From DATAFF01 sp963744915 (GTDB taxonomy: Bacteria; Pseudomonadota; Alphaproteobacteria; Rhizobiales; Aestuariivirgaceae): a stretch of DNA of 64,000 nucleotides. The stretch covers positions 129,711-193,710 of the forward strand of contig CAVUUY010000011.1 of assembly GCA_963744915.1 (NCBI GenBank), written 5' to 3'. Positions 27,301-35,994 of the stretch are shown piece by piece (the first letter of the stretch is position 1; each line of letters begins with the position of its first letter). Made by a program: the position numbers and the translations under genes. Below the pieces are notes generated by a model. That model was not told the DNA's origin, did not search any database, and worked only from the letters and a program-made list of their open reading frames with translations.

Positions 27301-29832
27301 GCCGATGCCGAGTATGTCCGGCAACACCTTGGCCGATATCGGTCCGATCTTGCGGCCCTGGCCGGGATAACCATCGGCCCCGATATAGGTGTACCAGTCA
27401 TCGCCTGGCTTGTAGGGATAGTAGCCTGCGACCGGCACCTTGATCTCGAGCAGCGGCTTGAGATTGACGCTCCCCAGGACAGCGAAGCTCACCGCCTCGG
27501 AGTCCACGCCGATAAAGCCGAGGAAGCTTACTCCCGGCGACGGCGGGTAGCTTTCGTCGCTCATGGTGACTGCCGGCTGGAGCACGCGCCCATTGAGCGC
27601 GCCCCTTACGGCGATATCGGGAACGGTGATCAGAACCCCCGCCTTCGCCGAAAAGGTGAAGCCGAGATCAGGCAGGGTGCCGATGGCTGCCTCGAGTCCG
27701 AAGGTGCTTTGTGCGCTATTGGTTTTGAAACTTCTTTCGTCCTGCGGCTTCCATTGCAGCTGCCGCAGCACCGGATCGTCTTCTCTCCCATAGGCTGGCT
27801 CGGCCGCGATGCCGAAGAGACCGCCGATGCCGAGCAGGCCGAGGCCTGAATTGGCGAGCGGTATCGGCGCCGGCAAGTCGACCCTGAGCTGGAGCACGAT
27901 CATCGGTGGCTTATAGATGATTCCGGCATCGGCAGTGATCTTGAGCGGGATGATGCCGGCGGCGAGACTTGCCTCGAATCCGCCTGGGATGAGATGCAGG
28001 TGACCCTTGCCGTCGATGACACCGGGAATGACGAGACGCGCCTCGATGCCGCGCAGGCTCACCTCGGGCACGGCTCCCTTGAGCGTGGCGCGGATCGTCA
28101 CGCCCGACACTTGGATCGGCCCGAGATTGAGCTTGAACCGGAGGTCGACCTCGATCCATGACGAGCCGCGGCCCGAGCGGCTGCCCACCACGTCGAACAG
28201 CTGCGTCAGCCCGGTGATATCCCATTGACCCGGGTTCTCGATCTCCATCTCCGCCCGGTCGTAGTCGAGCCCGAACATTGCCAGGCCGGGCTTATTCGGA
28301 ACGAGGCTCATCCGTACCCGTCGGACCCGGATGCGCATCGGCTGGTCCTTGTTCATCTCAACCGATAGCGCCCCGCCCGGAATGCCAAGCTTGGTCACCC
28401 TGACCGCCACCGAATAGTCGAGCGACAGCACGATCTTGCCGCCGATCGGCAGGTTATGCCCGCTACTCTCGATTTCGGCGCCGTTGAGCACGAATTCACT
28501 CTCCGGCTGGAACAGCGAGGAGAGTGCCGCGCCGGCCGCGGCAAGCGCCGAAAGCACCACACCGGTGCCATCGCCGACCGTCGCACCGCGCGGGATGTTC
28601 TGATCGGCAATGAGCGCCGTTGCCATGGCTGCTGCCGTGTTGAAAAGCTTCGGCGGGCTCAGCGTTGCCGTGCCCGGTCCGGTGGTAACCGAAAGAAGCC
28701 CCTTGGGCCCCTGGGATGCGAGAGCGATGGCGAAGCGGATCGTGCCTGGATCGTTGGCGGGGTCGCGTGCCAGGGTCGCAGTGATCCGGACCGGGGTGCC
28801 GGCCGCGAAGGCGATCGGGCCATGGCCGTCGAGCGGGGCTTGAGCGCTGTCGAGCGGCAGGTCCATGCTCACTGCGATCAAAGTCGGAATGAATCCGGAT
28901 AGCCCCTTGGCAGTCGGATCAATGCATTCGATGCGAATCGCGAACTCCGGCCGGGCGGGTTGCGTGGCCGAGGCCGGTCGGGCCGGCACATTGGTCTCGA
29001 CGAGCAGCGCGACACCGCCATCACCGCGTGGGATGGCGAAGTAGCCCTTGATCGCCTGACCACCGAAGAACGGCACGCTCGATGGGAGGTAAAAATCGAG
29101 CTCGCGGGCCAGAATGCCGCGCCAGCTCGGGACATCGGCATCGATCGAGGCCTTTGGCGGGACGACGACGGGCACGCCGTTCCCCGGACCTTTTGCGTTC
29201 TCGCTGTCGTCCAGGATGATAGCGGGGCAGTGGAAACCGATCCTCGAGCTGCCGAACACCACCGCCGGCGGCTCCAGACCGAAAACGACAACGTCATCAG
29301 TCTCGCTCGTATCAGGCGTGATTCTGATGCTCGCCGCCTCGCTCCCGCTTCCCGACACGAGCAGCGCCGGGCCGAGCTGCGCGGGATTCTCGGCGCGGTT
29401 GACCAACATGGGCGCACTGCCGGCGATTGGTTCGAGGACCACCGAGCCATCGGGATTGCTTATGATCGTGGCGCCGGTGAGCGCGAGACCTGGCACGCCC
29501 TCGACGAATTTAAACCCCAGATGCACCTGGCCTTGGCTCGCCAGCACCAGCCAGAACTTGAAGGAGGTCGGCGTCTCGGGAGGATCGAGCCTGAGCTTGA
29601 AGGGTGCCGGCGCCACGACGCCGCTCGGTAGCGCCAGCGCGAAATCAAAGCCCGGAATCGGGCTCTTGCTCAGATCATCGACGAGATTGACATCGCCTTC
29701 GATGATGCCGTGGGGATCAGGTTCGGCGGGAGGCACCGTGGGCTCGAGCGCCGAAAGAAGAACATCGATGGGCCTCGACAGCACCACATGATCGAGCAAA
29801 TGGTGCCGTGCGAGGATGTCCTTGATCGACAT
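24385..29832 (-). CDS. giant 1815-residue beta-rich protein of unknown function
   Basis: 1815 residues in one open frame, by far the longest gene in the window. The start ATG follows the 153-residue gene by 16 bases. No N-terminal signal peptide is evident (MSIKDILARHHLLDHVVLS). Residues 1-650 and 1000-1815 are rich in short strands and Pro/Gly turns. Around residues 665-680 is a hydrophobic glycine motif, GLGLLGIGGLFGIAAEP. From about 690 to 1000 are repeated amphipathic strands (GFTFSAKAGVLITVPDIAV, LGPFSIGVQAQVTFFAQGANRYFWAEV) that could form a beta-barrel or beta-helix. An FN3-like module (LDNLELDPETWYEVYVLAAS) lies near 1600. From memory it resembles long bacterial proteins annotated DUF6603; unverified. 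Confidence 0.8.
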   Translation of the reverse strand: MSIKDILARHHLLDHVVLSRPIDVLLSALEPTVPPAEPDPHGIIEGDVNLVDDLSKSPIPGFDFALALPSGVVAPAPFKLRLDPPETPTSFKFWLVLASQGQVHLGFKFVEGVPGLALTGATIISNPDGSVVLEPIAGSAPMLVNRAENPAQLGPALLVSGSGSEAASIRITPDTSETDDVVVFGLEPPAVVFGSSRIGFHCPAIILDDSENAKGPGNGVPVVVPPKASIDADVPSWRGILARELDFYLPSSVPFFGGQAIKGYFAIPRGDGGVALLVETNVPARPASATQPARPEFAIRIECIDPTAKGLSGFIPTLIAVSMDLPLDSAQAPLDGHGPIAFAAGTPVRITATLARDPANDPGTIRFAIALASQGPKGLLSVTTGPGTATLSPPKLFNTAAAMATALIADQNIPRGATVGDGTGVVLSALAAAGAALSSLFQPESEFVLNGAEIESSGHNLPIGGKIVLSLDYSVAVRVTKLGIPGGALSVEMNKDQPMRIRVRRVRMSLVPNKPGLAMFGLDYDRAEMEIENPGQWDITGLTQLFDVVGSRSGRGSSWIEVDLRFKLNLGPIQVSGVTIRATLKGAVPEVSLRGIEARLVIPGVIDGKGHLHLIPGGFEASLAAGIIPLKITADAGIIYKPPMIVLQLRVDLPAPIPLANSGLGLLGIGGLFGIAAEPAYGREDDPVLRQLQWKPQDERSFKTNSAQSTFGLEAAIGTLPDLGFTFSAKAGVLITVPDIAVRGALNGRVLQPAVTMSDESYPPSPGVSFLGFIGVDSEAVSFAVLGSVNLKPLLEIKVPVAGYYPYKPGDDWYTYIGADGYPGQGRKIGPISAKVLPDILGIGAEAYLMARGKGITAWPYNRALPGPPINLSDGFVIAFGFALQTAFGVKPIAWADLYASLDLLVGAKPPTLAGFGRAGGSLNLGPFSIGVQAQVTFFAQGANRYFWAEVTGRIELLFFDVEGRVTIAFGTSGVPNLPPPDRHPLDRINENGMRIGSTAVLTDDSYRVLLHLFESPDQVGDNRVWPDAMIALPFAITPAIGPDAGLQFPGVLGPGATPPAKTIGTEMLSYHWRLDGVTLVDVTDEADRVNGAGVLPAAELSSRWQAPRSGAGDVSELLLFSISGDLWVNRRPDGGRELPHDPLDQNAKICHRRPQAEPGWAIGYLAQMEDGGFRLPPDPVSISALVSRVAVHMGHFALTPSWKTVPLGTVFTLPEPFSLWSASIDSFENALDIGLDRQFAGEIVAPNLHWLADQDISVLIEAGPFAAQRIALDLDEPITRGLLLLTGDERIFLNEERFYGVIVEDGLERWTQEDRIGLEDGRVVAAFRQQSSQPVGLIQVSWPLNGPLGVIGLRGLTKTAEDAAATETTAIGNLIDILSKAKADKVKTDPLVFNKHQRVILRPGRLYRLDIEMSWSGELYKQDDKGSRTLVTKVADQNSYAPPGGGATSTNRKLFFGTTSKVASAATPTAGEAKYAGWLHHRQDVFEPQMIERHLGGYEPAQSAEFRFRKDPIRAHFTQNHVAALAKAYGFKLKVAIRRIDRPAGVDPDPIDPSWSAATDPKFLGIADQCRYADAKSSDCLLPLPGATATLDNLELDPETWYEVYVLAASTNAGFADGRLPGVTFRTSRWTTPETMLAGLGFTSAAVPQSETVMLGDLAIKTTALAGGLVIEDDDQGFQHALGDLGLEGWPIALTPRLSRLWTADGTGGWRFAGLMIESPEPIHRPGRLELAGTSLTLEIGAAGPLPSFGTRRRDRSGSRLMYLTASPFPVMPPPGTASVALTAMSRRGGPGTSGVAVIGRLSLPHMPGFAEDP

Positions 29833-29848
29833 CGATCTGCCATGGGCC

Positions 29849-30310
29849 TCAAGGTTTGAAGACCAGGAGCCGCGCCTGGATACGACGGTTGAGTTTCCGC
29901 TGTGCGTCGCTCAATGCGGCCGCATCCTGGGCGAGAACGCCCGCGCCGGGTGCCCGCAGGAGAACATCGAAGAATGCCAGAGTGTTGAGGTCCGACGGCG
30001 CGGTCGGCTCCTGCTGCTGCACCAGTTGATGGATGTGCGCGATGGCATTGTTCACCCGATTCTCGCTGGCTGTCTTCTCGATCGCGAGGTGCTGGATATG
30101 ACTCAATCCGGCCGTGTCGTCGCGGTCTGCGTGACCGGCTACCGCAAGCGCGGCACCGGCATCCGGCGAGCGCAGCACATCCACGATGTTGTCGATGATC
30201 TGTGAATTGAACAGAGCCGCCTGGACTGGATCTTGGGCAAGTCGCGTCGCGAGATCGGTTTCGCCCGAGCCGAACCCATTGACGATGGCTTCAAAAATGA
30301 AGAGCTGCAT
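29849..30310 (-). CDS. 153-residue protein with weak OmpA-C-like pattern
   Basis: 153 residues from the ATG at 30310 with GAGAAGG upstream. A longer open frame to 30613 overlaps the previous gene and is ignored. The middle reads VAGHADRDDTAG...SENRVNNAIAHI, and the end reads LSDAQRKLNRRIQARLLVF. Both recall the GHAD-x(2)-G and N-x(2)-LS-x(2)-RA-x(2)-V features of OmpA-type peptidoglycan-binding domains, but the similarity is weak and no signal peptide is present. Second gene of the operon, 25 bases after the first. Confidence 0.65.
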   Translation of the reverse strand: MQLFIFEAIVNGFGSGETDLATRLAQDPVQAALFNSQIIDNIVDVLRSPDAGAALAVAGHADRDDTAGLSHIQHLAIEKTASENRVNNAIAHIHQLVQQQEPTAPSDLNTLAFFDVLLRAPGAGVLAQDAAALSDAQRKLNRRIQARLLVFKP

Positions 30311-30335
30311 AATCGTTACCGCCTTCTCATGGAGC

Positions 30336-30698
30336 TTAAACCAGCGCAGCGACCAGCCAGTCGAATGCCAGCACCCCTGAAACAGGAGCGATGCCCGGCT
30401 GAAGATTGCCGGTTCCGGCGGTGCCGTTCGTTGCCGGAAGAGTAAATCCGGAAAGCGTTGCGACCAGGTGCCGATGCGGGGGATCGCCATGCGGCACCCA
30501 CAGCTCCAGCTCGGATACGTCCTTGTGCCAGTCCCACTCGCCGGCCTTTTCCCCCGTTCCGGCGAGGAGCGCGAGTTCACCCGACCAGGGACCTTGCGGG
30601 ATCGGCATGACAAGATCGTTCGTTTCCCAGCTCATGTCGACAATTGTCACGACTGGAACCCAGCTGGGGCTGATCCTGATTGATGCACCCTGTTGCAT
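30336..30698 (-). CDS. 120-residue hypothetical protein, first gene of the giant-protein operon
   Basis: 120 residues; the ATG at 30698 has GGAGAGG seven bases or less upstream. The sequence is rich in Trp and Pro (SWVPVVTIVDMSWETNDL, GEWDWHKDVSELELWVPHGDPPHRH), suggesting a compact beta domain. It ends hydrophobic (GVLAFDWLVAALV). No family recognised. As promoter-proximal gene of five in a row with gaps of 25 and 17 bases and then overlaps, it probably acts with the giant protein. Confidence 0.65.
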   Translation of the reverse strand: MQQGASIRISPSWVPVVTIVDMSWETNDLVMPIPQGPWSGELALLAGTGEKAGEWDWHKDVSELELWVPHGDPPHRHLVATLSGFTLPATNGTAGTGNLQPGIAPVSGVLAFDWLVAALV

Positions 30699-30738
30699 GA
30701 CCCTCTCCGCGTCCTTGGCGTTTGGAGCTTAGCATCAA

Positions 30739-30751
30739 TTCATGTCATGAA
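30739..30751. promoter_or_regulatory. short palindrome upstream of the giant-protein operon
   Basis: TTCATGTCATGAA, six-base perfect arms around one base, lies 41 bases upstream of the first operon gene. It is a possible repressor site; no promoter hexamers could be fixed with confidence. Confidence 0.3.
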
Positions 30752-30920
30752 GATTAGACCGGCGCGACGCTGGTTAATGTGGGAAAACTAACATTGAACT
30801 GCCAATTACTGCAGATCACCAATGCCCGTAGCAGCCAGCTGACCCGCTTGATTGCCCTTACCGAAGGCAATAGCCTTTTTCCTTTGGCGATGCGGATTGA
30901 TCTGTTTACGGAGCAGGAAA

Positions 30921-32009
30921 GTGGGCCTTGTTGAAGACGTCACAAGCCGAGAAGGGATCATCGCCTCGATGCAGGATGTTTCCCTTAAGCAATATCTCTT
31001 CCTGCGCAATCTTGCAGAGCCGCTCATCGAGCGGCTGGGGATCGATGAGGCCCTCGCCATTCTCGACCGGGCGTTCGGCCATTATGGTCAATGGCGAGGC
31101 GAAGCCATTCGCATGAGCCAGGCCTCCCTCGTCACCGGTCATGACGCACTCGCATTTCTTTACAATTGGGACAGCTGCGACTTTGTGCTCGCCAAGCTCG
31201 ACGGCGAGGTCACCGCAGCGGGAACACCGGAGAAAGCCTCGTTGACAGTGCCCCATTTGCCTGGCGCCGCCTATTTCGACTCTCGCGGTGCAAGCCAGGA
31301 AGTTCTGCGGCACTATTGGTCGGGGCTGGTGGCAGGAATGGCCAGGGGGTACGACCCGAGGCTCAACGCCGCGCTTGGCCACGGGCCCGAATACAAGGGT
31401 TGGGCGGTCACGGCCGAATATTCCGCAAGGCCCGCAGGCAACATCACTGCTGAGGACGTTGCCGCAAGACTGCAAGAGATTTTCGCTCGGCCAACCGAGG
31501 CTTTGGCCATGGTCCGGCAGACCTCACGGAATGCCGGCGCTCTGTACATGTTCGCAGCACGCGAAATCATACGCGCCTACGATGCCACCGGAGAGCAATT
31601 GGTCCGCGCCGGCGTGCGCGGAATCGGTCGAGAGCGCGGCAACGCTCTCAAGGAGAAGCACCTGCGCGAAGGCAAGCCGCTCAACCTCAAGACATTGATG
31701 CTCGACTGGGATGGACCACTCGTATCCACCTGGGTCTTCAATGACGATGGTTATCTGTCCGAGGGCAGCTGGCATCAGGATTGCGTCTACTGTCCGTATG
31801 CCGACGTCTGGGGTGCCTTCGGCCCGGAGGGCCTGTCGCTTGGCTATCTCTACGACATCGAGTTGCATACGACGATGTACGAGACCTATTATCCTGGCAC
31901 GGTCGTGCGTTGGGACGAGCTGAAGACCAGAGGTGACTATCTCTGCAAGTTCCGCATTACAATTCCGGAACTGCTGAGCCCCAACGATTCTCAGTATGCT
32001 GGCCGATAA
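30921..32009 (+). CDS. L-2-amino-thiazoline-4-carboxylic acid hydrolase-like protein
   Basis: 362 residues from the GTG at 30921, which has GGAGCAGGA just upstream; an ATG at 30969 is the alternative. The C-terminal half holds the family mark WHQDCVYCPYADVWGAFGPEG followed by YLYDIELHTTMYE, with paired Cys and His as in ATC hydrolases. Those open the thiazoline ring during bacterial L-cysteine formation. The N-terminal half looks like a diverged helical domain. The real substrate may be another cyclic amidine/amide. The gap to the ABC binding-protein gene is 15 bases, so they are co-transcribed. Confidence 0.65.
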   Translation: MGLVEDVTSREGIIASMQDVSLKQYLFLRNLAEPLIERLGIDEALAILDRAFGHYGQWRGEAIRMSQASLVTGHDALAFLYNWDSCDFVLAKLDGEVTAAGTPEKASLTVPHLPGAAYFDSRGASQEVLRHYWSGLVAGMARGYDPRLNAALGHGPEYKGWAVTAEYSARPAGNITAEDVAARLQEIFARPTEALAMVRQTSRNAGALYMFAAREIIRAYDATGEQLVRAGVRGIGRERGNALKEKHLREGKPLNLKTLMLDWDGPLVSTWVFNDDGYLSEGSWHQDCVYCPYADVWGAFGPEGLSLGYLYDIELHTTMYETYYPGTVVRWDELKTRGDYLCKFRITIPELLSPNDSQYAGR

Positions 32010-32024
32010 GGCAGGGAGATAAAT

Positions 32025-33317
32025 ATGTGTGCGCCCGTCATGACAGCCGCGAGCGGAAGCAACAAACCCATTTGTCGGATCACGCCATCGATCCTGGCGG
32101 GTGTGGCCCTTCTTCTTTCGTCGACGGCTCTTGTCCAAGCCGAAACGAAGGGTCCGGTGACTGACGACATCGGGGTCATCGAAGTTGCAAAGGACGCGCC
32201 GATCACGATCGGCCACTACTGGGTCATTTCGGGGGCTGACGCGTCTCTCGGCATCGATTCTCAGCGGGGTGTCGAATTGGGGTTCGATTCTGTCAACAAC
32301 ACAATCGCAGGACATCCGGTCCAACTGGTTCTCGAGGATGAAGGCTGCAGCGCAGAAGGCGGGCAAACCGCGGCAACGAAGCTGGCCGTGGTGCCGAATA
32401 TTGCGGGCGTCATCGGTTCGGTTTGCTCGAGTGGGATCACCGCTGCTGCGCCGATCCTCTGGAAGGCAGGTATCGTCGATATCGGCACGGGCTCGGCGCC
32501 GACGCTTACCGCTCCTGATCGCAAGCCCGAATATGAAGGCTTTATGCGAACGATCTTCAGTGATGCGGACCAAGGCTTCAACGATGCCGAATGGTTTTAC
32601 AAGGAGCTTAAATGCAAGAGCTTGGCCACCATTCATGACGGCAGTCCCTATGCGTCACAATTGGCCAAGGTTGCGGCCAATCACTTCAAGGAATTGGGCG
32701 GGGAGGTGGTCGCCGAGGAGGCCGTGGCACCCACCGACGTCGACATGCGGCCTGCGCTGACGCGTGTCGCTATCAAGAAGCCTTGCGTGCTCTATTTCCC
32801 GGTGTTTGTCGCGGCCGCCGCTCAAATCGCGCGACAGGGTCAGCAACTCGGCGATCTGAAGAACACGCAGCTGATTGCCGGGAGTGTGGTGATGGCGCCA
32901 GGATTTCTCGAGGCTGCCGGCGACGCCGCGAAGGGGATGCGATTGACAGCCATTGATATCTCACCGGAGGTGATGGGAAAGGACTATCCCGCATTTTTGG
33001 AGAGGTACAAGGCGAAGTATGGAGAGAACCCGATCAATGCCTATCATGCCCAGGCCTATGACGCGGCGGTGATCCTCGCCAAGGCAATCGAGAAGGTCGC
33101 CAAGACCGATGATCAGGGCACGACCTATATCGGCCGAAAAGCGCTGCGGGACGAATTGTTCGCGACCAAAGGCTATGACGGCTTGAGCGGGCCAATCAAC
33201 TGCAACCCTCATGGACAGTGTGGCGGATTCAACTTCGCCGTATATCAGTACGTGGATCCCGATCCCGCCAGCTTCAAGGTTGGTACGAATCCGATCAAGA
33301 TCTATCCAAGGAAATAA
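32025..33317 (+). CDS. ABC transporter substrate-binding protein, branched-chain amino acid type
   Basis: 430 residues; ATG preceded by GGGAG. The signal peptide is ITPSILAGVALLLSSTALVQA, with cleavage probable after AQA-like VQA near residue 38. The mature part has the type I periplasmic binding fold (ITIGHYWVISGADASLGIDSQRGVELGFDSVN; VAGVIGS-like GVIGSVCSSGITAAAPI). It should bind an amino acid-like ligand in the periplasm. No permease or ATPase genes are adjacent, so it is an orphan that must share a transporter. Sits between the ATC-hydrolase-like and M24 peptidase genes in one operon. Confidence 0.9.
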   Translation: MCAPVMTAASGSNKPICRITPSILAGVALLLSSTALVQAETKGPVTDDIGVIEVAKDAPITIGHYWVISGADASLGIDSQRGVELGFDSVNNTIAGHPVQLVLEDEGCSAEGGQTAATKLAVVPNIAGVIGSVCSSGITAAAPILWKAGIVDIGTGSAPTLTAPDRKPEYEGFMRTIFSDADQGFNDAEWFYKELKCKSLATIHDGSPYASQLAKVAANHFKELGGEVVAEEAVAPTDVDMRPALTRVAIKKPCVLYFPVFVAAAAQIARQGQQLGDLKNTQLIAGSVVMAPGFLEAAGDAAKGMRLTAIDISPEVMGKDYPAFLERYKAKYGENPINAYHAQAYDAAVILAKAIEKVAKTDDQGTTYIGRKALRDELFATKGYDGLSGPINCNPHGQCGGFNFAVYQYVDPDPASFKVGTNPIKIYPRK

Positions 33318-33334
33318 TTTCACGAGGTTCCTAA

Positions 33335-34483
33335 ATGCCGCTGAAATTCGAGCGGGGGGAGTACTCGACTCAATTCGAGAAGCTCCGCCAGCTGATGGAC
33401 AAGCACGGCTTGGATGCGGTGGTGGTTACGAACCATCAAAACGTCAATTACTTTGCCGGCATCACCTCCATATTGGCCGGCATTCCTGGCGGGTACGGAA
33501 CGGTTCGTCCCCTGATCGTTGTGCTTCCGAAATGCGGTGAACCGACAATCGTCGTTCAGTTCACTGATGATGGAAATGCTCGCTCGAATTCGTGGATCTC
33601 GGATGTGCAATCATGGGTAGACCTGCCATTCCATCATCGTCCCCTTGAATCGGTCTTGCGGGAGAAAAATCTCGCCAATGGCAAGATCGGTATGGAGCTG
33701 TCGCGGGAATTTCACTTGGCAATTCCCTACAACTCTTTCCATGGCCTTAAGGAAGCACTGCCGCACGCTCGGTTCGTCGATGCAGCCGACCTGATCTGGG
33801 AGCTCAGGATGATCAAGTCCGCCGCCGAGGTGGAGTTGATAAGATCCGCCGCTCGGATAACGGCAGAGGCGCTTCACGAACGTCTGCCGCAGGTGGAGCC
33901 GGGAATGACCGAGCGCCAGATCGCCAACATGGTTGCGATAAGTCTGCTCCAGCATGGTGCGGACAAGTTCAACTATGTGAGCACGATTGCGGGCGAGGGA
34001 ACGTATGAACAGTTCTGCCGCCTCCCGACCGATCGACCGGTCAGCAGGAGCGAGCTGGTCTGGTGTGACCTCTCTGCGATCTATCGCGACTACTGTTCGG
34101 ACATGTCTTCCTTTGTCGTGGTCGGAGGAGCCACGGATGCGCATCGCAAGTTCATCGACATAGCGCGCAATGTGCATCTTGGAATGGTCGACTATATACG
34201 GCCTGGGCTTCGGGCATGCGATGTCATGAATTACGTCAAGAAGGCTTATCAGATGGCCGGTCTGGACTGGAATTTCGACATTGGGAGATGCGGACATGGG
34301 ATCGGGCTTGAACTCGCCGAGCAGCCCTCTCTCGACGGGAATAGCACTGTCGTGCTGGAGCCCGGCATGACGCTGGCACTTGAACCGGCAATTCTGACGA
34401 GTAACGGTGTATACGATATGGAGGAAGACATTCTGGTTACCGAGGATGGCTGCGAAGTGCTCGCCCCCGTTTGGCCCCGTTAG
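33335..34483 (+). CDS. M24 family metallopeptidase (Xaa-Pro dipeptidase/creatinase-like)
   Basis: 382 residues. The creatinase N-domain (residues 1-150) precedes a pita-bread domain. The five metal ligands are visible: two Asp in DLSAIYRDYCSDMSS (about 246 and 257), His in GRCGHGIGLEL (about 322), Glu in LALEPA (about 350) and Glu in MEEDILVTEDG (about 363). It hydrolyses Xaa-Pro dipeptides or a creatine-like amide. Located 17 bases after the binding-protein gene. With the upstream ATC-hydrolase-like gene, the cluster suggests uptake and cleavage of a small amide-bearing compound. Its stop overlaps the convergent LLM gene. Confidence 0.92.
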   Translation: MPLKFERGEYSTQFEKLRQLMDKHGLDAVVVTNHQNVNYFAGITSILAGIPGGYGTVRPLIVVLPKCGEPTIVVQFTDDGNARSNSWISDVQSWVDLPFHHRPLESVLREKNLANGKIGMELSREFHLAIPYNSFHGLKEALPHARFVDAADLIWELRMIKSAAEVELIRSAARITAEALHERLPQVEPGMTERQIANMVAISLLQHGADKFNYVSTIAGEGTYEQFCRLPTDRPVSRSELVWCDLSAIYRDYCSDMSSFVVVGGATDAHRKFIDIARNVHLGMVDYIRPGLRACDVMNYVKKAYQMAGLDWNFDIGRCGHGIGLELAEQPSLDGNSTVVLEPGMTLALEPAILTSNGVYDMEEDILVTEDGCEVLAPVWPR

Positions 34484-35565
34484 GGTGACGAAAACCGGCG
34501 GGCAGAACGATGCTCCTGCCTTCCCGCCGCGGTTTCCGTCAGGAAATGTGGCATGACTTCGCTCGCGAAGCGCTCGATCACCTCGAGACACTCGGTCTGG
34601 GGCACGCCGATATTGACGTTTATAATGAAATCATCGATGCCGAGCTCAGCATAGGAACCGAGCCTGTCAACCATTTCGGAAGGTGGGCAGATGATGAGAT
34701 TCTCCTTGAGCTGGTCGATGGTCCGCGTTCCGCTGATTTCGGCAATCTGTCCATTCCGTACGATGCCGGGGCCGGCGAAGACGTTGTCGAAGCGACAGAA
34801 GTAGGAATGGGCGTGTTCGAGCAGACGTCTCGCGTGGCGGTCATCGGATGCGGCGAGGCACACGCGAGAAAGCGCCAAGCGCAGATGAGCGCCTGGCGCG
34901 CCAAGCTCTGCCTTGCCCAGAGTGAACGCATCGATCTGATCCTTCATCCTGCCGAATGTGGCATTCAGCGGCGTTGTCTGAATGTGAAAGCCCCGCTTCA
35001 CTGAGGCATAAATTGCTTCCGGTGCGAGCGCTGCCAGCATGATCTCCGGCATTTTGTTGCCGACCGGACGCGGCATGATGGTTATCGGCTCGAACGCGTA
35101 GTATTTTCCGTTCCAGCTTACCTCCTCGCTCGTATAGAGCGCTATCAGCAGGTCCAGACTCTCGTCGAATTTTTCGCGGCTGGTCTCGATCGGTACGCCC
35201 ATACGGGCCATTTCGTAGGCAAACGCTCCTCGACCAACTCCGAGGATCAGCCGACCCTCGCAAAGAATGTCTGCCTGAATACTGGCGCCGGCGAACGTTC
35301 TCATATCGTGAAGGGGCAACACACAGACAGATGTGATGATTTCGACCTGGCTGGTCACCGAAGCAATCTTCACTGCCATCTGCAGTGGGTCGGGTACCAG
35401 CAAAATATTGACCAAATGATGCTCCGGGATCGTGACGCCCCGGTAGCCAAGCCGGTCTACGAGTTTGGCCTGCTCGATCATGTCCGCATATAGGCGGTTC
35501 CCGCCATAGCTCACATCCGGGTAGTAGGCCGACAGGAAATGGTTGAACTCCATCTGAAGATCCAC
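34480..35565 (-). CDS. LLM class flavin-dependent oxidoreductase (luciferase-like monooxygenase)
   Basis: 361 residues with the bacterial luciferase TIM-barrel pattern: DRLGYRGVTIPEHHLVN near the N-terminus, CVLPLHDMRTFAGASIQADIL, GRLILGVGRGAFAYEM, and IMPRPVGNKMPEIMLAA. Members use reduced flavin and oxygen to oxidise small organics such as alkanesulfonates, nitrilotriacetate or long-chain aldehydes. Substrate unknown. It is alone on the minus strand between two plus-strand operons. Confidence 0.9.
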   Translation of the reverse strand: MDLQMEFNHFLSAYYPDVSYGGNRLYADMIEQAKLVDRLGYRGVTIPEHHLVNILLVPDPLQMAVKIASVTSQVEIITSVCVLPLHDMRTFAGASIQADILCEGRLILGVGRGAFAYEMARMGVPIETSREKFDESLDLLIALYTSEEVSWNGKYYAFEPITIMPRPVGNKMPEIMLAALAPEAIYASVKRGFHIQTTPLNATFGRMKDQIDAFTLGKAELGAPGAHLRLALSRVCLAASDDRHARRLLEHAHSYFCRFDNVFAGPGIVRNGQIAEISGTRTIDQLKENLIICPPSEMVDRLGSYAELGIDDFIINVNIGVPQTECLEVIERFASEVMPHFLTETAAGRQEHRSARRFSSP

Positions 35566-35778
35566 TCCGAAAGGAAAAACCGCTAGATGATCTCAGTATC
35601 ATTGTACTCGGATCAACGGCGTTAGGATGGGAGGAAATCCCGTTCCATCGCTCAAGCGGTTGTCCCTTGGCATGGATTGCAGTGTGGGGGCAATGCGCTC
35701 CTTTGCTGAACTTTCCCTTTGCAGGGAATGTTTGGCCTGTCGCAAGATTGCTCCGGCAGAAAGTCAGGGAGGTTCGTT

Positions 35779-35982
35779 ATGCCGAATATTCGCGTTATGA
35801 TGTTGAAGGGCCGAACGCGGGAGCAAAAGCGTGCTCTGGTGAAAGAGCTGACAGATGGCTTCCTCCGCGCCTGTGGAGGTAAACCCGAGCAGGTGAACAT
35901 CGTCATTACCGACGTGGATCCAGAGGATTGGGGATCGGCCGGGCAGCTCGTGGTCGATCGGCTCGGAGCCAGGCAATCCTAG
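35779..35982 (+). CDS. tautomerase family protein (4-oxalocrotonate tautomerase-like)
   Basis: 67 residues from the ATG at 35779, with AGGGAGG just upstream; longer upstream frames are ignored because Pro must follow Met. MPNIRVMMLKGRTREQKRALV gives the catalytic N-terminal Pro1 and the family helix; EQVNIVITDVDPEDWG matches the second strand. It would interconvert keto-enol forms of dienoates, as in aromatic meta-cleavage. Thirteen bases separate its stop from the alpha/beta hydrolase ATG, so the two are coupled. Confidence 0.88.
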   Translation: MPNIRVMMLKGRTREQKRALVKELTDGFLRACGGKPEQVNIVITDVDPEDWGSAGQLVVDRLGARQS

Positions 35983-35994
35983 CTATTGCCAATC

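Noticed and set aside
23558..27849. Several 400-codon plus-strand frames opposite the giant-protein operon
   Set aside because: They are complementary-frame shadows, rich in Arg/Gly/Glu, without ribosome-binding sites.
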